Source: Phycisphaerales bacterium (GTDB lineage Bacteria; Planctomycetota; Phycisphaerae; Phycisphaerales; SM1A02). From it: a stretch of DNA of 58,165 bases. Under the pieces are notes generated by a model. That model worked only from the letters and a program-made list of their open reading frames with translations. It searched no databases and was not told the DNA's origin. The stretch spans positions 1,673,021 to 1,731,185 of the forward strand of contig CP070772.1 in NCBI GenBank assembly GCA_020345805.1, read 5' to 3'. Position numbers and translations under genes: made by a program. This document shows, one piece after another, positions 26,041-34,632 of this stretch (position 1 is its first letter; the number at the start of each line of letters is the position of its first letter).

Positions 26041-27545
26041 GACGACTCCCGCAGGGCGTTGAGGCGATGCTCTTTCATCGGCCCAAGTGGTTTGCGGAGG
26101 CGCTTGCGCATGTTCACGAGCTTGGACAGGGCCGGGCGGGGCTTGGCCGCGTCGGTCAGCAGGGCCGAGGTGGGGATTTCCTCCCCGGGATGATCCGCCA
26201 GCTCGGCCCAGAAGACCGACTCGACGAACGGCTTGGACATCACCACCGAGAACATCCGCGAGACCCATCGCGACTGGCTCTTGGCGGTCCACGGCCCGCG
26301 CCAGCTGCCGGCCGCCTCATCTATCGGCTCGCTCGGCACGCCCATGGCGGAGACGAGCACGGGAATGTCCAACAGGAAATACCGGTCCAGCACGGAACTG
26401 ATCTGCATGATGTCCCGAGTGTTGCGGCCCTGCTCGTTTACGCCAAACAGCAACTGTACTCCCACCGCATTCAGGCGGATACCCTCGTGGATGAGACGTT
26501 CCAGAAAGGTGACGGGCGGGACCGAGTCGGGCCTTCGGGAGCAGTGCTCGCCGAACGGATGCTTCAGCTCGATCATAGTACGGGCGTTCTTGCGGGCCTG
26601 CCTCACGACGAGGCCGGCCATGCGGACCAGGTCGAACATCTGCTCCATGGTGAAGGAGAAGTTATCGTTGGTGTTGAGGCCGGAGGCAAGGTTCCACAGG
26701 CTGACCAGCGACCGGTAGCGGTGCACCACGCGCTCGACATATTCGTAGGCCAGATCGCGGCAGGTGTCGTAATCATGCTGCCAGACGTACATCCACTTGG
26801 GGAGAGAAGACTTGGAGAAATCCAGCAGCGGCCCGGCCACCACGGGCTTGCCCTGCTTGGCCGCCCATTCCATCCAGCGATCCACCGGCTCCCAGTTGTA
26901 GCGTCCTTCCTCGATCTCCAACTCACGCCAGACGAGCGGCACCGCGATGAGGTCGAACTTGCGCTGCACGAGTTCGCGAACCGGTTCGGTATCGCTCCCC
27001 GGCCATACCCGCACCCCCAGGGTGGCCGAGGGGGCCGCCCGCTGACCGAAGCGCCGATGCAGCAGGACCTCGGCGTGGGCCAGGGCCAGCCGCTCGGTGG
27101 CGTCGATTGCGTAGCGAAGCGCCCTCCGGGCGAGCTGGTCGGCCTTGAGCGGATCTTCAGTGATCAGGGCCCTGGTGAACATCCGCCGCGACTCCTCCCA
27201 CCTGCGCATGGCGGAATGATCGGAGGCGAGGTCGAACATCTGCCATTCCTCGCTCTTGGCGATGAACATCTTGATGCGGTGCCGGGCCAGCTCCACGGAG
27301 AGGAGGTAAGGTTGGTCGCGATCGGGCAGGAGCGAGGTCTGCAGCATGAGCCGGCCCATCTTGCCCGCATCGTGCTGAAGGCAGAGCCCGGCCGGGTGGG
27401 CGCTCGCCTTCTTGCACACGATCAGCCCGTCCCGGAAGCGCACTTTGCCCGGAACGGCCTGGTCTTCCGGACCGATCAGGTATGCGTCTTTCAACGGCCA
27501 GTCCTTCGCCGGGCCGTCGTCGTCATAGACTGCAAATCGGAGCAT
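26037..27545 (-). CDS. GH10-like TIM-barrel protein, possibly catalytically inactive
   Basis: A 502-residue protein. After an N-terminal beta domain (about 1-170), the part from LGVRVWPGSD onward reads like a family 10 glycosidase barrel, with WEPVDRWMEWAAKQGKPVVAGPLLDF and YVERVVHRYRSLVSLWNLASGL. In true xylanases the acid/base Glu sits in a VNE motif after the W; here that place is WNLASGL. The nucleophile strand expected as TELD reads LVSAMG. Both catalytic glutamates therefore seem absent. There is no signal peptide. First of an operon with ComEA-like and VOC genes. ATG 27545 is chosen; the frame is open to 27701. Confidence 0.65.
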   Translation of the reverse strand: MLRFAVYDDDGPAKDWPLKDAYLIGPEDQAVPGKVRFRDGLIVCKKASAHPAGLCLQHDAGKMGRLMLQTSLLPDRDQPYLLSVELARHRIKMFIAKSEEWQMFDLASDHSAMRRWEESRRMFTRALITEDPLKADQLARRALRYAIDATERLALAHAEVLLHRRFGQRAAPSATLGVRVWPGSDTEPVRELVQRKFDLIAVPLVWRELEIEEGRYNWEPVDRWMEWAAKQGKPVVAGPLLDFSKSSLPKWMYVWQHDYDTCRDLAYEYVERVVHRYRSLVSLWNLASGLNTNDNFSFTMEQMFDLVRMAGLVVRQARKNARTMIELKHPFGEHCSRRPDSVPPVTFLERLIHEGIRLNAVGVQLLFGVNEQGRNTRDIMQISSVLDRYFLLDIPVLVSAMGVPSEPIDEAAGSWRGPWTAKSQSRWVSRMFSVVMSKPFVESVFWAELADHPGEEIPTSALLTDAAKPRPALSKLVNMRKRLRKPLGPMKEHRLNALRESS

Positions 27546-27710
27546 GCTTGACGTGGTCTCCCCGCCGCGAGCGGCCTGCCGCCTTTTCCGGCGCAGGAGT
27601 AAGAGATGATCGAACCGTTTTACCGCATTATTGTTGCCGGATTTCAGCGATTGGCAACCTCGCCCCCGCTCAACCTGCCGGGCCGTCTCGCCAGGCGTCA
27701 CGGCAGAAGC

Positions 27711-27716
27711 TAGACT
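27711..27716 (+). promoter_or_regulatory. Candidate -10 element of purC, close to the start codon
   Basis: TAGACT ends six bases before the purC ATG, with no Shine-Dalgarno in between. The same GCTAGACT octamer stands before coaX (30856-30863). This suggests leaderless transcripts; no clear -35 box is seen. Confidence 0.4.
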
Positions 27717-27722
27717 CCCCCC

Positions 27723-28688
27723 ATGCCTTCACTACACCTCTCCAGCCCGTCCAAAGAGGCCGATCCCGTCATCACCACTGACCTGCCCCTCCCCGGCCGC
27801 AGGCAGGGCAAGATCCGCGATGTGTACCGCGTTCCGGCTTCGCCCGACGAGCCGCGGCGGTTCCTCATCGTCGCTACCGACCGGATGAGTGCCTTCGATG
27901 TGGTCCTGCCCACGGCCATCCCCGGCAAAGGCAAGATGCTCACCGATATTTCCACCAGCTGGTTCGAGTTCATCCGCTGGCTGGAGATCATCCCCGACCA
28001 TTTCATTTCCACCGATCCGCGGGAGGTATCCGCCCTCGACGCCTTCGACCGGGCCCTGGTCAGCGGCCGGATGATGCTCTGCCGGGCCGCGGAGGTGGTG
28101 CCCATCGAGTGCGTGGTCCGGGGCTACCTGGCCGGCTCCGGCTGGAAGGAGTATCAACAGAATGGGACAGTCTGCGGCATTTCCCTGCCGGCCGGTCTGA
28201 AGCAGTGCCAGAAGCTGCCCGAGCCCATCTTCACGCCCTCCACCAAGGCCGAAGTCGGCCACGATGAGAACATCAGCTTCGAGGAGGCGTGCAAGGTCGC
28301 AGGCCGGGAGGTGATGGAGAGATTGCGAGACGCCTCGCTGGCCATCTACAAGGCCGGGGCCGAGCACGCCGAAAAACGCGGCATCCTCCTGGCCGACACC
28401 AAGTTCGAGTTCGGCTTCGCCCTCGATGCCGAGGGCAACCCCACCGAAGAGCTGCTGCTCATCGACGAGATCCTCACCCCCGATAGCTCCCGCTTCTGGC
28501 CCGCCGACGAATACGAGCCCGGCCGCGACCAGATGAGCTTCGACAAGCAGTACCTGCGCAACTATTTGCAGGAACTGGTCGACGCCGGCAAGTGGGACAA
28601 GACCGACCCCGGCCCCGAGCTTCCCGAGAACATCGTGACCAACACCCTGGCCCGCTACGTGGAGGCAAGGAACCGGTTGTTCGGTTGA
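27723..28688 (+). CDS. purC: Phosphoribosylaminoimidazole-succinocarboxamide synthase
   Basis: Joins aspartate to CAIR in purine synthesis (SAICAR synthetase). The 321-residue product carries GRRQGKIRDVYRV, RMSAFDVVLPTAIPGKG, the VVRGYLAGSGWKEY block and LLADTKFEFGF, then DEILTPDSSRFWPADEYE. This is the longer form related to yeast Ade1 and common in several bacterial phyla. No Shine-Dalgarno is visible before ATG 27723. It is transcribed singly; a repeat element starts 14 bases after its stop. Confidence 0.96.
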   Translation: MPSLHLSSPSKEADPVITTDLPLPGRRQGKIRDVYRVPASPDEPRRFLIVATDRMSAFDVVLPTAIPGKGKMLTDISTSWFEFIRWLEIIPDHFISTDPREVSALDAFDRALVSGRMMLCRAAEVVPIECVVRGYLAGSGWKEYQQNGTVCGISLPAGLKQCQKLPEPIFTPSTKAEVGHDENISFEEACKVAGREVMERLRDASLAIYKAGAEHAEKRGILLADTKFEFGFALDAEGNPTEELLLIDEILTPDSSRFWPADEYEPGRDQMSFDKQYLRNYLQELVDAGKWDKTDPGPELPENIVTNTLARYVEARNRLFG

Positions 28689-28701
28689 GGTCTGAACCAT
28701 C

Positions 28702-28801
28702 AAAAGGTGTCAGGATGATGATCCTGACCCCACCGGCGATTCCGGGTCAGCAAGTGACGCCTGCGCACGAATAATCCTAAGAGCTCATCCTGACACCTTT
28801 T
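28702..28801. repeat. REP-like element A, 100 bases with 17-base terminal inverted repeats
   Basis: It begins AAAAGGTGTCAGGATGA and ends with its exact complement (28785-28801). Inside, GTCAGGAT and ATCCTGAC form a perfect eight-pair hairpin (28709-28728), and CTGACCC/GGGTCAG a second. A partial end copy, GGCACCTTTTT, follows at about 28812. Related to element B at 29742. No coding capacity; it looks like a non-autonomous repeat mobilised in trans. Confidence 0.75.
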
Positions 28802-28839
28802 CCAGCCAGCTGGCACCTTTTTCACGCCGCGAGAGAACC

Positions 28840-29655
28840 ATGATGTGCAACTCTGTGATTCGGATTGCGATGGGGCTGGTTCTTGTTCTGGAAATCGCCG
28901 GTTGCCAGAAGCGGCCAAGTGCTGCACCTATTCAGGAGTTGGTGAAGGCAATCCAGACTTTCGATGCTGAAACGGTATCCTTGCTGGCGGAATCAGTGAA
29001 CGACATAGATGAAATGTCGCAGTTTGATGCGAACTGGACCGACGCCCACGGCGCGTTCCAATCAAGCACTTATAGGGGCACGCCGCTGCATCTGGCGGTC
29101 TTTACCGGCGACCTGGCGATAGTGCAGATCTTGCTGGACACAGGAGCTTCGCTGCAGATGCGGACTGAGCAGGATGGCTACGATGCGCTCGATATTGCGG
29201 TGATGACCGGCCAGGCTGAGGTGGTGCAACTTCTGCTCGACTCTGGTGCAAACCCAGCGACCGCGGGCCCGGATGGCTCGACCGCTTTGCATATGGCAGT
29301 GGCGTTCCAACGTATGAGCATCGCAACACGACTTATTGCTTCGGGAGCGGCTGTCAACGCACAAGACCAACATGGCCTCACGCCCCTTCATCTCGCGGCG
29401 TTCCGGGATGATTCTGATATCACAGAACTCCTCATCAGCAATGGGGCTCGAGTGGATGTTCCGGACACCGAAGGGGATGGGCCGTTGCACCATGCCGCCT
29501 ACTATGGCTCCTTTGAAGCAGCACAGCTCCTCCTCCAGCATGGGGCGGACGCAAGCTCCGTAAATGAGGATGGCAAGACGCCATTAGACCATGCCATAGA
29601 ACGAGAACATCAGAGCCTCGTGAGACTGCTTAACCGGCTTCCGGGCAGCCGATAG
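28840..29655 (+). CDS. Ankyrin-repeat lipoprotein
   Basis: A 271-residue protein with a lipoprotein signal (hydrophobic core, then IAGC with lipidated Cys at about 22). About six ankyrin repeats run from residue 70 to the end, recognisable by TPLHLAVFTGDLAIVQILLDTGA, ALHMAVAFQ, TPLHLAAFRDDSDITELLISNGA, PLHHAAYYGS and TPLDHAIE. It is probably anchored to a membrane and acts in protein-protein contact; partners are unknown. Base composition is lower in GC than its neighbours. It is flanked on both sides by REP-like elements A and B, which suggests it arrived as a unit between purC and folD. Confidence 0.85.
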   Translation: MMCNSVIRIAMGLVLVLEIAGCQKRPSAAPIQELVKAIQTFDAETVSLLAESVNDIDEMSQFDANWTDAHGAFQSSTYRGTPLHLAVFTGDLAIVQILLDTGASLQMRTEQDGYDALDIAVMTGQAEVVQLLLDSGANPATAGPDGSTALHMAVAFQRMSIATRLIASGAAVNAQDQHGLTPLHLAAFRDDSDITELLISNGARVDVPDTEGDGPLHHAAYYGSFEAAQLLLQHGADASSVNEDGKTPLDHAIEREHQSLVRLLNRLPGSR

Positions 29656-29741
29656 AGTCCAGCCGAATATCCCATCGGGCGACCGCATCACGCGTGGAAC
29701 GCGTGGACTGCGACGGCGAACGGTGCCGACGCATGAAGCAT

Positions 29742-29846
29742 AAAAGGTGTCACGGTGGTATTGTGGAACCAACCGGCGGTTTGGCTAATCCGCGGGCATG
29801 CAGTGCCACCCGCGAAAAAGCCGGAAGAATCATCCTGACACCTTTT
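29742..29846. repeat. REP-like element B, about 105 bases
   Basis: It starts AAAAGGTGTCA and ends TCATCCTGACACCTTTT, the same right end as element A over 17 bases. The left end keeps 11 bases of the inverted repeat and then diverges. The interior carries CGCGGG/CCCGCG (29791-29796 and 29809-29814) as an inner stem, unlike element A. Together the two copies bracket the ankyrin gene. Confidence 0.7.
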
Positions 29847-29884
29847 TCTCCTGATTGTGCGGCGCTGGCGGGAGTCGTAAAGCG

Positions 29885-30748
29885 CTAAAACGTGACTCCC
29901 AGTTGCTTCGCGGCGGCGTCGGCCGTCTGGTCGATGAGCGTGGCGAGGGTCATCGGGCCCACGCCGCCGGGGACGGGGGTTATCAGGGATGCGACCTCGA
30001 CCGCCGCATCAAAATCAACATCACCTACGTTGCCTTCGTTGTAACCGGCATCGATCACCACGGCGCCGGGCTTGATCCAGTCGCCCTTGACGAAACGCGG
30101 CCTGCCCACCGCAGCGACCACTACATCCGCGCGGCGGACCACCTCATTGAGTTCGCGGGTGCGGGAATGGCAAACCGTCACCGTGGTGTGGCGGTTGAGC
30201 AGCATCGCGGCCATGGGCTTGCCCAGGATCGGGCTGCGCCCCACCACCACCGCCTCGGCCCCCTTCAGTTCGACCTGGTATTCATCCAGCAGGCGCATGA
30301 TCCCCGCGGGGGTGCACGAGCCGTAAGCGGGCATGTCCAGGGCGACGCGTCCCAGCGTCCCCGCGGTCACGCCGTCCACGTCCTTTTCGACAGGGATCGC
30401 CTCGAAGGCGGCCCGCTCGTCGATCTGGTCGGGCACGGGATGCTGGAGGAGGATGCCGTTGATGGCGGGGTCGGCCCCCAGCTCGGTGATCTTCGCCACC
30501 AACTCCTCGGTAGTGGTCTCGGCGGGCATCTCGATCTTCACGGACGTCATGCCCGCGTTCTCGCAGCGTTTGCCCTTCATCTTCACGTAGGTGGCCGATG
30601 CCGGATCATCGCCCACGAGCACCGTGGCCAGGGCCGGGGTGATGCCGGTGGCTTGAGTGATGCGGGCGACTTTCGCCGCTGCACCTTCCAGAACCTGCTG
30701 GGCGAGGGTCTTGCCGTCCATGAGCCGGGCTTTGTGGGTGGTGGTCAT
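29885..30748 (-). CDS. folD: Methylenetetrahydrofolate dehydrogenase/methenyl-THF cyclohydrolase
   Basis: Converts 5,10-methylene-THF to 10-formyl-THF, supplying purine synthesis and formyl-Met-tRNA. The 287-residue protein has LATVLVGDDPASATYVKMK (catalytic Lys in YVKMK), the GILLQHPVPDQID block, VVVGRSPILGKPMAAMLL in the NADP-binding domain and PVPGGVGPMTLATL near the C-terminus. ATG 30748 is preferred over an upstream GTG at 30763. It is encoded convergent to the ankyrin gene and divergent from coaX. Confidence 0.96.
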   Translation of the reverse strand: MTTTHKARLMDGKTLAQQVLEGAAAKVARITQATGITPALATVLVGDDPASATYVKMKGKRCENAGMTSVKIEMPAETTTEELVAKITELGADPAINGILLQHPVPDQIDERAAFEAIPVEKDVDGVTAGTLGRVALDMPAYGSCTPAGIMRLLDEYQVELKGAEAVVVGRSPILGKPMAAMLLNRHTTVTVCHSRTRELNEVVRRADVVVAAVGRPRFVKGDWIKPGAVVIDAGYNEGNVGDVDFDAAVEVASLITPVPGGVGPMTLATLIDQTADAAAKQLGVTF

Positions 30749-30857
30749 GGGTGAAGGATACACCGTTTGACGCCCCCCGTGCGGTTCTCCCGGCCATCCC
30801 CGGGAGGCGAATCCGCCGTTAGTCGGGATCCGGCTGGGGCTCTCCCGGCGGTGCGGC

Positions 30858-30863
30858 TAGACT
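30858..30863 (+). promoter_or_regulatory. Candidate -10 element of coaX
   Basis: TAGACT, preceded by GC as at purC, ends nine bases before ATG 30873. No Shine-Dalgarno is seen. This is the same arrangement as upstream of purC and glyA. Confidence 0.4.
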
Positions 30864-30872
30864 ACCCCTGTC

Positions 30873-31682
30873 ATGACCACCGGCCCCAGCCTTATCGCGA
30901 TCAACGTCGGCAACAGCCGCACCCAGATCGGCCGATTCATCAACGGCCGCCTCGAGGAATCCGCGCGCATCCCGGACAACGATACGGTCGGCATCGCGGC
31001 GAAGATCAATCAGTGGTGGCAGTCTGTCGCGGACAAACCTCAGGCCGCCATCGCACTGGCCTCGGTCAATGATCCGGCTGCCGATCAGATCGTCTCGGCG
31101 TTGGAAGACCGACTGTCCGTCGAGGTATACCGCGTGGGTCGGGATCTACCCGTTCCCATCGGCCGGCAGCTCGACCCGGAAACCATCACCGGCGTGGACC
31201 GTCTCTTGAACGCCGCGGCCGCTTACGACATCGTCCAGCAGGCCTGCATCATCGTAGATGCCGGCAGCGCGGTGACGGTCGATTTCGTGGACGGTGAAGG
31301 GACCTTTCACGGCGGGGCGATCGCCCCCGGGGCGTCCGTGCAGCTTCGTTCGCTGCACGAGCACACCGCCGCCCTGCCCGAGGTCGAGTTCCGGCCTCCG
31401 GGCTCCGACGCCATCGGCCACTCCACTGCCCAGGCCATGCTCAGCGGCGTGTTCCACGGCATATGCGGCCTGGTCTGGCGCCTCGTTGAGCGATACGCCG
31501 AGCAGTACGGGGCGTATCCGATGGTGATCGCCACCGGCGGCGACGCAGAGGCGCTGTTCGAACACGATGAACTGATCGATCGTCACGTGCCCGATCTGAC
31601 GCTCCTGGGGATCGCCGCCGCGGCCCGGCACGCCCTCGCCGAGGACCGGTCCGAGCAGGCGGACGAGTCCGCCCGTTCGTGA
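30873..31682 (+). CDS. coaX: Type III pantothenate kinase
   Basis: Phosphorylates pantothenate in the first step of CoA synthesis. The 269-residue product belongs to the ASKHA fold: an N-terminal phosphate loop INVGNSRTQIGRF (the family usually has D[IV]GNT), the TGVDRLLNAAAAY segment with the catalytic Asp, CIIVDAGSAVTVDFVD, and a second phosphate region GGAIAPG, with IATGGDAE near the end. Asn replaces the usual first Asp of the loop. The MnmE-like gene follows after 61 bases. Confidence 0.92.
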   Translation: MTTGPSLIAINVGNSRTQIGRFINGRLEESARIPDNDTVGIAAKINQWWQSVADKPQAAIALASVNDPAADQIVSALEDRLSVEVYRVGRDLPVPIGRQLDPETITGVDRLLNAAAAYDIVQQACIIVDAGSAVTVDFVDGEGTFHGGAIAPGASVQLRSLHEHTAALPEVEFRPPGSDAIGHSTAQAMLSGVFHGICGLVWRLVERYAEQYGAYPMVIATGGDAEALFEHDELIDRHVPDLTLLGIAAAARHALAEDRSEQADESARS

Positions 31683-31743
31683 CGCGGCTACGCCAGTGGC
31701 ACCCCATTCTTCCTCCACCACCACCCGCGACTCGCGCAATACC

Positions 31744-32700
31744 ATGGCCGAATGTCGTCTGATCCAGGCCACCGCCAACCACCCGGGAGCGATCGCGATT
31801 CTCCAGCTCGTCGGCGACACCGTTCCCCTGCTTGCAGCGCTGACCGACATCGGCGACTGGCCTGTCGGCCACCCGCGCCTGGCACGGTTCGATGACATCG
31901 ATGACGGGCTGGTCGTCCGCATCGCCGACGATATCGCCCAACTCATGCCCCACGGCGGGCCGCGCGTGCTGCAGAGACTCATCGCCTGCCTGACCGATCT
32001 CGGAGTAAGGATTGAGGACGGCGAAGATGGCCCGTCGCCGCTTGAGGTGTATCCGGAAGCGCAGGATGAGATCGAGGCACTGGCCCTGGCCGCGATCGCC
32101 CGGGCCCAGAGCCCCTTGGCCATCGATCTGCTTCTGGATCAGCCTCGCCGCTGGCGGTCCGCACCCACTCTTACCGAAGCGGATGAAGAGCGCTCACGCC
32201 GTCTCAACCGCCTCATCGATCCGCCCATCGTGGTTCTGGCCGGTCCCGCCAACGTGGGAAAGAGCACCCTTTCCAACGCCCTGCTGGGGCGGTCGATGTC
32301 CATCGCCCTCGACGAGCCGGGCACCACCCGCGACTACACCGCCGGCCGCATCGAACTGACCGGACTCGTTGTTGACTGGCACGACACCCCGGGACTGCGC
32401 GACACGTCTGATCCGATCGAAGCCAGGGCCGTCGAGTTGGCCCGGCGCCTCATGGATTTCGCGGACCTGCTGCTGGCGATCACCGATGCCGATCACTACT
32501 GGCCCGACCTGCCGCGATGCCCCGATCTGAAGATCGGATCCAAATGCGACCTGGCCGGCCGGCCTGACGCTGACATTAACGTAAGCGCGGTGACCGGCGA
32601 AGGTGTTGCTTCGCTGGTCACCGCAGTTCGTGATCGGCTCGTCCCGCCGGAGGACCTGAATCATCCCGGCCCTTGGCGGTTCGATCCTCGACTGCCCTAG
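31744..32700 (+). CDS. MnmE-like GTPase lacking the C-terminal domain
   Basis: A 318-residue protein. Residues 1-90 resemble a shortened TrmE N-terminal (folate-binding) domain: GAIAILQLVGD and the LMPHGGPRVLQRLIACL stretch. A helical part follows, then a G domain with GPANVGKSTLSNALLG (P-loop), DEPGTTRDY (switch I), DWHDTPGLRDT (switch II, with the DTxG core) and a weak G4 (SKCDL). It ends right after the G5 region (VSAVTGEG). The MnmE C-terminal helices with the CxGK cysteine are missing, so normal tRNA U34 modification is doubtful. GTG 31696 is an alternative start. Confidence 0.78.
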   Translation: MAECRLIQATANHPGAIAILQLVGDTVPLLAALTDIGDWPVGHPRLARFDDIDDGLVVRIADDIAQLMPHGGPRVLQRLIACLTDLGVRIEDGEDGPSPLEVYPEAQDEIEALALAAIARAQSPLAIDLLLDQPRRWRSAPTLTEADEERSRRLNRLIDPPIVVLAGPANVGKSTLSNALLGRSMSIALDEPGTTRDYTAGRIELTGLVVDWHDTPGLRDTSDPIEARAVELARRLMDFADLLLAITDADHYWPDLPRCPDLKIGSKCDLAGRPDADINVSAVTGEGVASLVTAVRDRLVPPEDLNHPGPWRFDPRLP

Positions 32701-32711
32701 CCGCGCGTACG

Positions 32712-33644
32712 TCAGGTGGCGCCGGCCGCGACGGGTTGATCCAGATGCACATCCATCTGCGGGAAGGGGATGGTGATGTCGGCCCGGTCCAGGTACTTCT
32801 TGACCGTTTCCGTGAGCAGGTCGCGCTTGGGCCAGTAATCCGAGGTCTTCACCCACGCCCGCACGGTCCAGTCCACCGAAGAGTTGCCCAGGGTAAGCAG
32901 CATCACCTGCGGGTCCTTTCCCGTGGAAGGATCATGCACCTCGGCGGCCGCTTCTTCAAGAACCTGTCGGGTGTGATCGATGTCCGAGTCGTAGGCCACA
33001 CCCACCGCGACATCCACCCGCCGGATCGGATGGTGGGTGACGTTCTCGATCACCGATCCGAAGACCGCGCTGTTGGGCAGAATGAGGCGGCGGTTATCCG
33101 GGGTGTCCATGGTGGTGGAGAAGACGCCTATTTCATCGATGGTGCCGGACTGGCCGGCCACGAGCACGAATTGGCCAACCTTGAACGGCCTGAAGATGAG
33201 CAGCATCACGCCCGCGGCGAGGTTGGAGAGGCTTCCCTGGAAGGCGAGGCCGATGGCCAGGCCGGCCGCCCCGAGCACCACCGCGAAGCTCGTCACGTCG
33301 ACGCCGAACGCCCCCAGGCAGCCCAGGGCCGCGAAGATCATAATCGCCCACCGCATGCTCCGCGCCGCGAACCTTGTAAGCGTTTCCTCGATGCGGGCCC
33401 TGCGCATCCCCTTGGCCACGATCTTGGCCAGCCAGCCCGCCACCACCCACGCCACGAACAGGACAATCAGCACCCCCACGATCTTCACTACATAGCCCGT
33501 ATACAGCGACGCATTGTCCTGGAAATACTGGGCCCATCCCGAAACATCGGTGATGTCGCTGGGCATGGTCGAAGCCGCGGAATCCACCGCTCCGCCGGCG
33601 GCCCGCTCGGCGGTGTCGGCGATCTGGTTGGCTTGCTCATCCAT
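32712..33644 (-). CDS. mscS: Small-conductance mechanosensitive channel (MscS family)
   Basis: Releases solutes on hypo-osmotic shock. The 310-residue protein has three membrane segments: about 45-70, 90-112, and the pore helix 115-150 with the Gly/Ala-rich GAAGLAIGLAFQGSLSNLAAGVMLL. The conserved FRPFKVGQFV linker and the beta and alpha/beta cytoplasmic domains follow (VFSTTMDTPDNRRLILPNS). This is the minimal MscS length with a short extra N-terminus. The gene points towards the coaX/MnmE-like pair, and only 11 bases separate the convergent stops. Confidence 0.95.
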   Translation of the reverse strand: MDEQANQIADTAERAAGGAVDSAASTMPSDITDVSGWAQYFQDNASLYTGYVVKIVGVLIVLFVAWVVAGWLAKIVAKGMRRARIEETLTRFAARSMRWAIMIFAALGCLGAFGVDVTSFAVVLGAAGLAIGLAFQGSLSNLAAGVMLLIFRPFKVGQFVLVAGQSGTIDEIGVFSTTMDTPDNRRLILPNSAVFGSVIENVTHHPIRRVDVAVGVAYDSDIDHTRQVLEEAAAEVHDPSTGKDPQVMLLTLGNSSVDWTVRAWVKTSDYWPKRDLLTETVKKYLDRADITIPFPQMDVHLDQPVAAGAT

Positions 33645-33690
33645 ATTCTGGTCTCCTCATAAGCGGCACCCGGCCGGTTCGCGGCCCGCG

Positions 33691-34632
33691 CTAAAAGTCG
33701 AACATCAGTCCCGCGAAGATGCGAAGATCGTTCTCGTCCACACCCGGGTCGACTTTGGATTGGTACTCGTGCTCCAGTCCCGCGGTCAGGCTCATGTTGC
33801 TGTCCGGGTCCACCAGCATCGCCCAGTTCAGCCTTGAAAACGTGCGGAACTCGCCCGTATCGTCCAGATCCGGATAGATCATCGTGGAGCCTTCCAGGCT
33901 CTGCCGCTCCGAGATCTGCCAGGCAAAGTCGCCTCCGAACATGGCCTCCGGGCGGAAGTCGTCGTTGTCGGATCCGAACTCCTTGACCACGCCGATACCG
34001 GCTCGAAGGTTGAGCGTGAAGTCTTCCTTCTTGATCAGTTCGTAGCCCGGGCCGATGTGGGCGCTGATGCGGTGCTCCCACGACTTGAACTCGTCGTAGT
34101 CGTACCTGCCGTCGGCGAACAGGAACCAAGGCGATTCCGGGAACAGCCAGTCGTGGAGAATGCCCGCGGTGAACCGGTTGTCCGTGCGATCGCCATCACT
34201 GGCCCCGTAGAAGTAGCTCGCATCCAGGGCCGTGCGGTCGCTCTCGCTCTCCCGCTTTGAGACCACGCCCGTTCGGAAGGCCTGGCTGTCCGTGTTGCCG
34301 AACGATCCGCCCAGGGCCAGCTCGAAGCGGGATTTCCATTCCTTGGGCATCTCGGCCTCGGCGACGGCTTCCGCCGCCTCCTCCTGAAGCTCCGCATAGG
34401 GGCCGGTGCGATCGGCGGAATCCACGATGCTCTGAATCTCGATCGCCGGGATCGTCATCCGTCCGAGCACCGCGTGATCGAGCACCACCGCGTCCGCGGT
34501 GTGCTGCACGACTTTCCCGCTCAGCGTGTCGCCGCCGGCGAGAACCACCTCGTCACCATTGGCAGGAATCGCCGCCAGAAGCAGGCCCGCTACCGAAGGC
34601 CCCACAATAAAACGCAGGGAAGGTGACATCAT
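33691..34632 (-). CDS. DUF481 (YdiY-like) outer-membrane protein
   Basis: A 313-residue exported protein. A signal peptide (to about residue 26) is followed by a short domain with GDTLSGKVVQHTADAVVLDH, and then a beta-barrel-like region of about 220 residues with many alternating aromatic strands (FELALGGSFGNTDSQAF, ending FAGLMFDF with a terminal Phe). This matches DUF481, called a salt-induced outer-membrane protein in some bacteria. It lies 46 bases upstream of mscS, an osmotic-stress gene, so a shared osmotic role is plausible. AAGGAG precedes ATG 34632. Confidence 0.85.
   Translation of the reverse strand: MMSPSLRFIVGPSVAGLLLAAIPANGDEVVLAGGDTLSGKVVQHTADAVVLDHAVLGRMTIPAIEIQSIVDSADRTGPYAELQEEAAEAVAEAEMPKEWKSRFELALGGSFGNTDSQAFRTGVVSKRESESDRTALDASYFYGASDGDRTDNRFTAGILHDWLFPESPWFLFADGRYDYDEFKSWEHRISAHIGPGYELIKKEDFTLNLRAGIGVVKEFGSDNDDFRPEAMFGGDFAWQISERQSLEGSTMIYPDLDDTGEFRTFSRLNWAMLVDPDSNMSLTAGLEHEYQSKVDPGVDENDLRIFAGLMFDF

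Noticed and set aside
28702..29846. Composite transposon
   Set aside because: No transposase lies between or in the elements, and no target-site duplication could be recognised, so only a REP-like bracket is claimed.
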